Shown: positions 38,060 to 62,810 of the stretch, piece by piece | How the letters are laid out: each line of letters opens with the position of its first letter | Numbering within the stretch: position 1 is the stretch's first letter | Source: Saxidomus purpurata | Lineage: Eukaryota; Mollusca; Bivalvia; Venerida; Veneridae | Length of the DNA: 64,000 nucleotides | Assembly: GCA_022818135.1 (NCBI GenBank) | Contig: JAFMSR010000010.1 | Location: 33,263,153-33,327,152, forward strand | Direction: 5' to 3' | Made by a program: the position numbers and the translations under genes | The notes under the pieces: model-generated | The model's database searches: none | The model's input: the letters and a program-made list of their open reading frames with translations, nothing else | What the model was told of the DNA's origin: nothing

Positions 38060-38619
38060 TGGCTGATAAGGGACAAGCATGCGATGATTGTGAATTTTTG
38101 TTTGATTCTGTGCACAATGTGCAAAGGCATGTCAAAAGAGGATGATGTCCCAAGAACAATGAAAACATCGATCCGAAAAAAGGAAAATGGATAACGATAG
38201 CGATGTTGAACTGGATGATAGTATTGAAGAAAATCATGGGTACCTGTCACTTTGGAAAAAGGCTAAAGAGTGTAACGGCGATACATACGATCAGTATATA
38301 CAGGATGGAGAAGACAAAAAGGATGCACAAGACATGGCAGAAGATCGTATTTAACCATGTAGTGAACGCCGATTCTTTGACAAATACGAGTACATACTGG
38401 ATTCTTAAAGCCTTCTACTTCAGACCAGTGCACAACATAAGAAGATTTTAAAGGATATATACTCCTTGATACAAACAAGTGTAAGTACCGCATCCGCCGT
38501 TAAACGGGTGCTGAGAAAATAGGGAAAATAAGGATTTTAAAGATCTGTTCGAGTCGACACTCTCGGAGGACGAAACAGACGAAGAAATTGAGGAAGATGA
38601 AATGGACACTGAATACTGA
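38059..38619 (+). pseudogene. Polinton C2H2 zinc-finger protein remnant
   Basis: Starts ATG at 38059, overlapping the ATPase stop. The first residues carry a zinc-finger pattern (CDDCEFLF...VQRHVKRG). LWKKAKECNGDTYDQYIQ and an acidic tail (SEDETDEEIEEDEMDTEY) ending at TGA 38617-38619 are recognisable, but frameshifts and stops lie between them. It matches the position and general character of the small zinc-finger proteins found beside Polinton ATPase genes. Function is not established. Confidence 0.65.
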
Positions 38620-38744
38620 ATAAATACTGTGCCACATTAACTTTTACTTTACAGTATCATTGTTGGTTTTAAACAGTACAGACATGGCTCTTTTTTGGCT
38701 CTATTCATATGCACTTATCGTCTGAGTATTAGTTCTGTTTCCTA

Positions 38745-39410
38745 TTGCAGGTCAAGAGTTTAGAACAAATAAGGTACAGTCGTTGATGCATGAACACAAT
38801 GTGAGATACTTTCCAAAGCAGAATGAAATCAAAGCGAGCCATTTTGACCATTAAACAAAAACTCCATCTTTATTTCACCCACAAAGTCGACTACGCGTAT
38901 TTACCAGTAATACAGAACATAGCCGACAGTTACAATCATGCCTATCAAAGAACGATCGGGATGTCACTTTCCGACGTCACAGACAATAACCAGGAGGAAG
39001 TGCGACTGGCGACCTACTTTGCACAAAATCGCAAAAACACCAAACCAGACGCAAAACTTAAACCATTTAAATTTAAAATCGGCGATTATGTGAGAATCAG
39101 CCACCTGAGAAATCCTTTACACGAGCTTATCACGAGACTTACACAGGGGAGATCTTTCAGATTAACAAAAGATATCACAGAGGAATCTTGACGATCTACA
39201 AACTCCGCGAATTACAACAAGATGACATCATTGGGACATTTTACGAATCTAACTGCAGAAAATACATTTCAATCCAAACCAATTTTGGAAAGTGGAGAAA
39301 GTGTTGAAAAGCAAAGGGAAGGGACAACGTAAACAATACTTTGTAAAATGGAAAAAAATATCCGAAAAAAATCAATAAGAGGATTAAAGCCTGTGACATT
39401 GAATGACTGT
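38745..39410 (+). pseudogene. Polinton integrase (retroviral-type, chromodomain end), disrupted
   Basis: The 5' part of the catalytic core is missing. What remains is NVRYFPKQNEIKAS (about 38800), in the region of the catalytic glutamate, which itself is not seen. After a frameshift the 38823-39191 ORF has YLPVIQNIADSYNHAYQRT and the SH3-like FKFKIGDYVRISHLRNP. After another frameshift come TIYKLRELQQDDIIGTFY and a chromodomain-like VEKVLKSKG...QYFVKWKK, ending with IKACDIE near 39405. At least three frame breaks make it inactive. Confidence 0.85.
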
Positions 39411-39884
39411 AACAATTTAACCGTGCTGTAAATATCTTTATATTTTGCTGTGTAAATACCATTGTAAATATGTAAATAAACCGTAAAAAACTAACATTAT
39501 TATTTTCTCTTTTCTTTTAACAAATAATTCTATACCTTAAATCGTAAATTATAGTGGGGCGTGCGCCACTGTCATATGAATTATAAAGCCAATCATTTAT
39601 ACAACTTCAGGCCCTATTTAAACACTAGAAAAATACAAAAATGTGATGATTTTAAGTTTAGGTAAGTGTGCATTATGATGCTTTTTCGAAATTAGTGTTT
39701 GCCCTACATTTCTGTTCAATGAAAATATCTAAAAAAGTAAAATGTCCCCTGTCTATTTGCTATAAACCTCTGACAGGTTGTTCTATGTATCACTCTATCT
39801 TGATAGAGCAAGACTCTTTAAACCTGTTTGCGCATGAGGTCATAAAATGTATTAAATGAAGACCAAATGTAACACTAAGTAAGT

Positions 39885-40010
39885 TAGATGCTAAAATAGA
39901 GAAATTTTATAAAACATAAAAACTCAGTCAGTCGCTTGCGCTCCCTCCTTTAGGTTTATATATTGTATAAACTTCTCTATTTAGCCTCTAACTATTACAT
40001 ACGACCAATT
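39885..40010. mobile_element. about 125-bp hairpin element
   Basis: Left arm GTTAGATGCTAAAATAGAGA and right arm TCTCTATTTAGCCTCTAAC are imperfect inverses. The loop between them contains CAGTCAGTCGCTTGCGCTCC. It is non-coding. Confidence 0.55.
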
Positions 40011-40437
40011 TATTGTAGTAAATGTATCATTATGAATATTAACCTACTTAGTGTTTGAAATTATTTATGTAAATCAGCATTGTTCCCCCATTTACTGACT
40101 CTGTATCTAACTATTGATTTACCCAAGTTAAAGTGCAGCGTATACTGCGCTGCGATTGGACAAAAAATAATTAAGTTAAAATATCGTCTGCTCTAATAAA
40201 ATCAGATTTACCTTTTCTTGCTTACCGGATCGTGGTATCCGCAGTTTTCACTAGTTCTGGAAAATCCCCATGTAATATGAATCGCGTGATTTACTTGTGA
40301 AGTAACGTTATAAGCCTGGTGACGTCACTTCCCCAAACAAAGCATCTGAATATTGCTTATTTTCATACCATAATGTATTATTTCGATAAGTTTGCATTTA
40401 GAAATCTGTTTAAATTGCAAGACGGTATACAAGAAAA

Positions 40438-40577
40438 GGTTTCTATCATGAGACACTTGGTTTAGATGGAAATATCCGTCACCTCAGGTAACTCGGCAGA
40501 GCCCCGTTCCCGCCAAAACAGTTACCCTCGGTGACGGATATTTCAATCTTAACCGCGTGACAATGAAAGAAACTGTT
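40438..40577. mobile_element. 140-bp foldback element, 55-bp arms
   Basis: Left arm includes GGAAATATCCGTCACCTCAG and right arm includes CTCGGTGACGGATATTTCAA. The arms stay alignable over about 55 bases each (ends GTTTCTATCAT and ATGAAAGAAAC) around a 28-base GC-rich loop with GGCAGAGCCCCG. Confidence 0.65.
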
Positions 40578-41242
40578 AGTATTTTGTTGTCTGCTTCGCT
40601 GGTGAAAACCATGTGTACTCTTCTGGATTGCTTGGTTTAATTATAATGCATAAGTTTGTTATCAATATAATGTTAAATCACGTTATCTGATTGGATAACA
40701 ACTGTAAAACATGTCTCTTGTTGCTAATACACTTCGGCTCGTGTCACTAACATCAGTTAAACCTTTCGTGCCATTCATTTTTGTAATGCATTTTCATATA
40801 GTTTGAAACCAACGAGTGATAAACTGATCTTATACCTTACAGAAGGTCTGTTGTTCACATTTTTTAATGGGGGAAACGATTGATGGGATAAGGTTGGGTA
40901 GAATCGCAATATTTCTGTTGATAAAACCGTGTTTCAAATGGTTTACATACATAAACAAATTAACAAATTGATGGATCATTTTATGTGTGTACTGCTTAGA
41001 TAAAAGGTAATAGAGATGTTTTAACTTTATCCAAAACGATAGACCCTTCAAATATAGCCTAAATAGAATACCCCCACATCCAATTGTGTCTGCTTAAGTG
41101 CTTTATTCAAGGTTACTAGTAATTAGATATGTGTTGACGTACCAATTAAACAAAAAATACATCAAACATCCAGTTGTGATTGAACTTGCAGTCTGCTTAA
41201 GTTTAACTCTCAAAACGCACATTCAAGTATTAAGTTAAAGTT

Positions 41243-41320
41243 ATACCCGACTGATTTTTGAAAATTCCCTCCTCCGAGACCAAGATGGCGGTTTTATATA
41301 GAACATATAGGGAAAATAAT
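41243..41320. repeat. right member of a 78-bp inverted repeat pair
   Basis: Contains GACTGATTTTTGAAAATTCC and GAGACCAAGATGGCGGTTTT, the inverse of 33283-33360 at about 85-90 percent identity by eye. Confidence 0.7.
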
Positions 41321-41542
41321 GAAACCAAACTCCCTGAGGTTAGGCACATGACTGCACATAACTACTATAAACATTCTAGCATTATCCAGCGTGTTACTCG
41401 CACTAAAATGTAAGAAAGATTTATTTCTTTGCAAGCGTTTTAGGGAAATCTAGGCCATCAGAAGATTAAGTATCTTATCAGCGTTTGCATGTGCTTCTAC
41501 TTATGCCATTTTAAAGTGTCTGACCTTTTTTCATTTTACTTG

Positions 41543-41591
41543 TAGGAATTTTTCTTAGTGTATAAAAACAATTTTCTGATTCTGGACAACA
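41543..41591 (+). promoter_or_regulatory. 5' flank of the SLC1 start codon: acceptor-like and TATA-like signals
   Basis: TTCATTTTACTTGTAG looks like a 3' splice acceptor ending near 41546, which would imply an upstream leader exon. GTATAAAAACA near 41560 resembles a TATA box but is only about 30 bases before the ATG, leaving almost no leader. The two readings exclude each other and transcript data would decide. The start context ACAACAATGG is good for initiation. Confidence 0.3.
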
Positions 41592-56238
<14,647 letters not shown>

Positions 56239-56394
56239 TCAAAGCTGTATGAAACTATAAGCAATTATTATACATGTAGTGTGAATCAACTGACATGCTC
56301 TACGCCGCAAGATGTCAACAATGTACCTTTATACAAGCATTACCTATTATATTATCCATATATCAAAATTAAGTTTTCGCCTTAGTTTATACTA

Positions 56395-56580
56395 ATTGAT
56401 CTCAGCTCCATTGTGAAGAAGGCTTCTAGCTTATCAAGTCAGTCTGGAGTCCGCTTCCTGAAAAAAACAACAGTACTGGTTTCATATGAGGAGGTACGGT
56501 CGTGACCCCAGTGGTGCTCGAACCCGCAACCTCCGGGATGAGCGTCCGACACCTTAACCTCTTCAACACCATCCTCCTTC
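56395..56580 (-). mobile_element. tRNA-derived SINE (minus strand), just past the SLC1 stop
   Basis: On the minus strand the head reads GAGGTTAAGGTGTCGGACGC and GAGGTTGCGGGTTCGAGCAC, good box A and box B matches. The tail, GATCAATTAGTATAAACTAA, resembles the other SINE tails in this window. It begins about 150 bases after the SLC1 stop and may lie in its 3' UTR. Confidence 0.75.
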
Positions 56581-56839
56581 ACTATGGCCTTAGTACCATT
56601 TACATATCTCATGCAATGGAGATAAACTGCAAAGGAATTTTAAATTAGCGAAAGAGTAAATATCTGTGAAATGAATATTTCACTAGATTTTTAAATCACC
56701 ACGTGTCCAATGCTTTGCCTGGTTTGCACAAAGGAACGTATGGGCGTGTTTTTGATACTGATTGTGAGCAGTTGACCTAGCCTTAAATGGGCTTTAAAAC
56801 TTTTACCCCCCCGCGCAAAAAAACACCCTGATAGGTCCA

Positions 56840-57097
56840 TTGTATCATAAAACATGGAGTGAAAACAGATGCAACCTTATGCCTACTGTAGTTTCTGTAA
56901 CATCAAAAGAGGCGCAAGTTATTTTAAGAGAAGCAAAAATAATTTGTTTCAACTTAGATGAAGATTATGAAATAAAAGTTGAAGACATTATTAGTGAAGC
57001 AACAAGACTAAACAAATATAACATTGAACAATTACTAAAAGCAATATTTGAAATACTACACTCAAATAGAAGAAAGATGAAAATAAACACGAAATAA
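56840..57097 (+). CDS. unassigned small ORF, 85 codons
   Basis: The reading has a protein-like make-up: VSVTSKEAQVILREAKIICF followed by a helix-rich, charged stretch with NKYNIEQLLKAIFEILH. A further open stretch in another frame continues after a shift (LTKDIEGLTNKLDATCNN, to about 57221), as expected of a decayed coding region. No family is recognised. It could be an exon, a transposon gene fragment or chance. Confidence 0.25.
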   Translation: MYHKTWSENRCNLMPTVVSVTSKEAQVILREAKIICFNLDEDYEIKVEDIISEATRLNKYNIEQLLKAIFEILHSNRRKMKINTK

Positions 57098-57159
57098 ACT
57101 TACAAAAGATATAGAAGGACTTACAAATAAGCTGGATGCGACATGTAACAATATTTATG

Positions 57160-59170
57160 TGATTAAAGTCACCGGATCATATAAACAAGTAGCTCTCATT
57201 TTATCAAGAAAGATGTCTTACTGACAGAAATGACCCTTATTTGTACTAAAACAGTCCTAACTTTGCTTTTTAAATCGATAAGTACGTATTAGAAATATAG
57301 CACAGCATTTTTTTCAATGATAAGTCAAGACAGGCTTTCTGGCAACTCTTTTGAATACGAAAGAAACTTTAAGGCATATGTCAACATTGTTTTAGAGTGA
57401 ATAGAACATTATTCTATCATTATACTATCAATAAATTTATGCTACTAATCAATACATTCAAAGTGATCCTGGGACTTTAAGGAAAAAATATTAAAAAAGC
57501 AGGATGAATTTTACATCTAAGATGAGACAAAATCAGTTATATAATGATTTTTTTGAACTTGCATATTTGAAAAAAAAACACGCAGAAAAAAGAATATCAC
57601 ACAATTAGTTATTGATGGTCAAGCAAATAATTATAGCTAACAACCAAAACTTAAAAGCATAAGATAGTTTCTACAGATCTTTATACAATAATAAAGTACA
57701 TAATACACAAAATGTGTACGTCAATGTAACGCTGTAACACCATACTCTTAAAGTCCCAGGACCACATTGTCAATAGCTCTTATTTTATCAAGAAAGATTT
57801 CTTACCGGCGGGATATGACCTTTACTTGTACCAAAAGCACTCATAACTTTACTTTTTAAATCGATAACTATACATGTTAGAAATATCTTTTTTTTTCAAT
57901 GATATTGCAAAAAATAAAAGAAGCTTCCTGGCAACTCTTTTTCGTGAAAAAGCGACTTGAATACTAAAGAAATGAATACGTCCACATTGTTGTAGAGTGA
58001 ATAGAACATGGTTCTATCATTATTCAATCGGTATATGTATTCTACAATATCAGTAAATTACGTGACTTTATCACTGCTGTGTCGTTAAATTAAAAGTATT
58101 CACTACACTGTTGTATCGTTTAATTAGAAGTATTCACTCCTTGGAACTATAATGAACGAACGAATGTAAAAAGCTAGACGAATACGTGCGTCACAACGTC
58201 GCATATTGACGCAGTTTATTTTGATATCATCTATTAAATTCACTCCTTTACAATTAACACATAGAAATCACACCAGCTTTTATACTGATTTCAACAGCTT
58301 GTCTTTTATGTAGGACAAAAAAGAAAGCAATGTCAGATATGGTATCAAATAATAACTTAATCTTCGTATTGGGTCAGTTACTGGACAAACGTCATTGAAT
58401 TTACATGTACCTTATCCAATGTTTTGTCACATGTGCCAATATTACGTCGCTATTAAAGAGTATATATAACTTTCATATTAAGCGAGTATATTATACAATA
58501 ATAGACTAATGTTGAGGTCAATGTATATAGTTTTGCGGACCTGTTGAAAGGGATATTGACCGAGGACGAAGTGCGAGGTCAATATCATTTTTTCACAGGT
58601 ATCGTATACCTCATAAAAAGTAGCGAAAATCATTCGAAAATATAACAGAAATACGTGTCCGTGAAGGTGTACGCATCGTTTTCCAGGTCTACACATACTT
58701 TTTCGGACCCGGAACGTGAGCGCTATCGGCCAATCAGGATTAAGTATTTATGACAGGTATACGATAGAATTATATATACATGTTATTCCGTAACTTTTTT
58801 TTCAGAGAATCGCCAGATTATGTTTGTTTTTAAATGGCCAAGTTTACAGCATTTTTGAGCAATGGTGAATGACGTCAGTTTCGTGCGACGTGTCCTTGGG
58901 GTTTAAACTTTCCTGGTACAGTAGCCGTGGTATAACTAAGAAATATGTCTTACCGATCAAATTTGCCGATATTTGTACGGAAAACATTAACAACGTTGAT
59001 TTTTAAATCGAAAAATGTACATGCTATACATAGCGCAGTATTTGTTCAATCATAGTGCAAATAAGAAAAAAAACCGACATAAACATAAAAAAAAAGATAT
59101 ACGCCAAAATTGTTTGAAAATAAATTGAACATGGTCCTTTCATTACTATACCCGTAAATTAATTACAATT
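57160..59170. repeat. three diverged direct copies of a dispersed repeat
   Basis: Copies at about 57185-57440, 57765-58030 and 58935-59165 share AAGAAAGATGTCTTAC-like text, a TTTTTAAATCGATAA core, TTAGAAATAT and GTGAATAGAACATG followed by TCTATCATTAT. Each copy is about 250 bp. Nothing coding is supported between them. Confidence 0.7.
58548..58590. other. short hairpin
   Basis: GATATTGACC and GGTCAATATC are perfect inverse arms around GAGGACGAAGTGCGA. Confidence 0.6.
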
Positions 59171-60394
59171 TATTTATCTTTAACTTGCTCATACGAAATT
59201 GCGTATTGATGGACTCCCAAATCAGGAACCGCCAAACGACACTAACACATTGGCGACCCATTAGTGAACTTTGAACTTTTATTACAAGATTGTAAACTAC
59301 AAAAATATAGCAAATTGACTGAAATTGTTATTAGTCATGGTTACACTTTTTTCTGAAGGAGTGGTATACGGAAGAAATCGTGTTCCCAACATAGGAATAA
59401 ACGATCGATTTGTAAACAACAGTTTTGAGGTAAAGAATTCTTCAAATTTCTCAAAATGAAACTATTTTCATAGTGTTAGCCGCAACGTTTTGATTTCCTT
59501 TGTTTAAATAAATATTGATATTTTAATAAAATCACATGTGGCAAAGCCATACTTACTGTACTTATATTTGAACTGCAACTGCACGATAAAAACGTGCAAC
59601 TCGGATTTTTAAGTAAAAGCGAGCAAAGCTTCAAACACCTGTACCAGCAATGACAATAGCCACGATTTATTCGTGCATTCTATATGCGCTATTGCAAACT
59701 AGGAATGACAGAGGGATGAGTTGTGCTTGTAAATGATCAAGGTAGGCAATTTATAAATGAATTATATAAACTATTATTTAGGGTATATAGCTTGAATTAC
59801 CGCAAAATGCAGCTGTACACTGTACTATACGGAGTTACTGGTTCGACTGACATTATAATGATTTTTTTTAACGTTTTCAGCAAAATTGCGACTGTAAATA
59901 AGTCGCCATCTAATAACCACTCTTTCGTGGTATCGGTACTAGGATCAAGTCTCCCCCAGCCGCCGGCTGCTTTCCCGTGTGAATTATACAGGGGTTAGAA
60001 ATTATCCTGATCAATCACCGCGGGGCCTATGCTTGGGCTTTGGACCGATTCAGCAATTCACGAATTAACATTCCAGTTGCTAGATCACCGCTTATCAGAT
60101 GTATAATTTGTATATATTTCAAAATACATAGTTATACTAAAAAGAAACCAGGAATTTGACGGGTATTTTATCGTAACTGAAAGTGTAATTCAAGAACACA
60201 ATGTTTTTGTCATTTTTTGTTTTATTCATTTTACAAAAACGCAATGTATTATGTTGAGTTGGAAGATGACATCAATTATAGAATAAAGTGGCTCAGTTTT
60301 GCCTATTCATTTTTTTGCAATAACTTAATTATGAGTAAGGGATTGGTCACTAGGTTGGAACTGTTATTCATACAAAATATACATTTGCTCATGT
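59171..60394. other. non-coding stretch
   Basis: No gene is supported. An ORF at 59723-59998 lacks a recognisable family. The DNA becomes repeat-like at its right end, where the 30-bp satellite begins. Confidence 0.5.
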
Positions 60395-62810
60395 ATGCAC
60401 ACGGACCACATATGCATGAGGACAGGCAACATTTGCTCATGCATGCACGGACAAAAAAAAAGCTCCTGCATGCACGAACAAACCACTTTTGCTCATGCAT
60501 GCAACGAACAAACAAACTGCTTTGCATGCACGGACAAACAACTTTGCTCTGCATGCATGCGCAGACGAACCAACTGCTTGCAGCATGCATGGACAAAAAA
60601 CCTTTGCTCGTTGCACGGACGAAACACCTTTGCTCATGCATGCACGGGCAAACCAACCTTTGCTCATGCAGTACACGGACAAACCAACCTTTGCTCATGC
60701 ATGCACGAACACACACAAACAACCTGCTTTGATCATGCATGCACGGACAAATCAACCTTTGCTCATGCATGCACGGACGAACCAACCTTTGCTCATGCAT
60801 GCATGCATGGACAAAAACAACCTTTGCTCATGTATGCGCGGACAAACCAACCTTTGCTCATGCATGCACGGACAAACCAACCTTTGCTCATGCACACACG
60901 GACAAACCAACCTTTGCTCATGCATGCACGGACAAACCAACCTTTGCATATGCATGCACGAACAAACCAACCATTGCTCATGCATGCACGGACAAACCAA
61001 CCATTGCTCATGCATGCACGACATGCAATCTCGCACGGACAAACAAACCACATTTGCTCTTGCATGCACGCGGACAAACCAACATTTGCTCATGCATGCA
61101 CGGACAAACCAACATTTGCTCATGCATGCACGGACAAACACAAACAACCTTTGCTCATGCATGCACGAACAAACCAACCTTTGCTCATGCATGCACGGAC
61201 AAACAAACCTTTTCTCACGCATGCATGCACGGACAAACAAGCATTTGCTCATGCATGCATGCACGGACAAACCAACTTTTGCTCATGCATGCACGGACAA
61301 ACCAACATTTGCGCATGCATGCATGGACAGTCCGACCTTTGCTCATGCATGCACGGACAAACCAACCTTTGCTCATGCCTGCACGGAAAAACCAACCTTT
61401 GCTCATGCATGCACGGAGAGTCCAACCTTTGCTCATGCATGCACGGACAAACCAACCTCTGCATTGCATGCATGCACGGACAAACCAACTTTTGCTCATG
61501 CATGCACGGACAAACCAACCTTTGCTCATGCATGCACGGACAAACCAACCTTTGCTCATGCAGCACGGGAAAACCAACCTTTGCTCATGCATGCATGCAC
61601 GGACAAACCAACCTTTGCTCCTTGCTCCGCATACAAACAAACCAACATTTGCTCATGCATGCATGCACGGACAAACCAACTTTTGCTCATGCATGCACGA
61701 ACAAACCAACCTTTGCTCATGCATGCACAGACGGTCCAACCTTTGCTCATGCATGCACGGACAAACTAACCTTTGCTCATGCATGCACGGAAAAACCAAC
61801 CTTTGCTTAAGCATGCACGGACAGTCCAATCTTAGCTCCTGCATGCACAAACAAACCAACATTTGCTCATGCATGCATGTACGGACAAACCAACCTTTGC
61901 TCTTGCATGCACGGACAAACCAACATTTGCTCATGCATGCACGGACAAACCAACCTTTGCTCATGCATGCACGGACAAACCAACCTTTGCTCATGCATGC
62001 ACGAACAAACCAACCATTGCTCATGCATGCACGGACAAACCAACCATTGCTCATGCATGCATGCACGGACAAACCAACCTTTGCTCATGCATGCACGAAC
62101 AAACCAACTTTTGCTCATGCATGCACGTACAAACCAAACCTTTGCTCATGCATGCACGGACGGTCCAACCTTTGCTCATGCATGCACGGACGGTCCAACC
62201 TTCGCTCATTCATACACGGACAAACCGACTTTTGCTCATGCATGCACGGAAAAACCAACATTTGCTCATGCATGCATGCACGGACAAACCAACCTTTGCT
62301 CATGCATGCACGAACAAACCAACCTTTGCTCATGCATGCAAAGACGGTCCTACCTTCGCTCATACATGCACGGACAAACCAACTTTTGCTCATGCATGCA
62401 CGGAAAAACCAACATTTGTTCATGCATGCATGCACGGACAAACCAACCTTTGCTCGTGCATGCACGAACAAACCAACCTTTGCTCATGCATGCATGGACG
62501 GTCCAACATTTGCTCATGCATGCACGGACAAACCAACCTTTGCTCATGCATGCACGGACAAACCAACCTTCGCTCATGCATGCACGGACAGTCCAACCTT
62601 AGCTCCTGCATGCACAAACAAACCAACATTTGCTCCTACATGCAAGGACGAACCAACCTTTACTCATGAATGCACGGTCAAACCAATTTTTTCACATGCA
62701 TGCACGGACAAACCAACATTTGCCCATACATGCACGGACAAATAAACTTTGCTCATGCATGCACGGACAAACCAGCATTTTCTCATGCATGCACGGACAA
62801 GCACATATAA
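60395..62810. repeat. 2.4-kb 30-bp satellite, about 75-80 copies
   Basis: The unit is CCTTTGCTCATGCATGCACG followed by GACAAACCAA. Many copies expand the TGCA core to CATGCATGCATGCACG, which shifts the frame by four. Because the unit is a multiple of three and almost stop-free, long ORFs run through it in all three plus frames (471, 426 and 668 codons) and in minus frames (up to 172). They are cysteine/histidine-rich and have no domain or splice context. I treat them as satellite and not genes. Confidence 0.95.

Larger units (their letters stand above)
33700..39410. mobile_element. decayed, internally deleted Polinton/Maverick element
   Basis: Remnants of four Polinton hallmark genes are present: protein-primed family B DNA polymerase (minus), A32/HerA-type packaging ATPase, C2H2 zinc-finger protein and retroviral-type integrase (all plus). 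Each is broken by stops and frameshifts. No capsid or protease gene could be found and the polymerase lacks its C-terminal half, so the element is both deleted and inactive. Polintons usually span 15-20 kb, against about 5.7 kb of coding remnant here. Confidence 0.9.
39411..41542. other. non-coding stretch between Polinton and SLC1 gene
   Basis: No coding exon is supported. It holds two hairpin elements (39885-40010 and 40438-40577) and the right inverted repeat at 41243-41320. Confidence 0.6.

Noticed and set aside
60739..62745. A 668-codon ORF, the longest in the window
   Set aside because: It is read-through of a 30-bp satellite without stops. Other frames on both strands are also open, and there is no splice context or recognisable domain.
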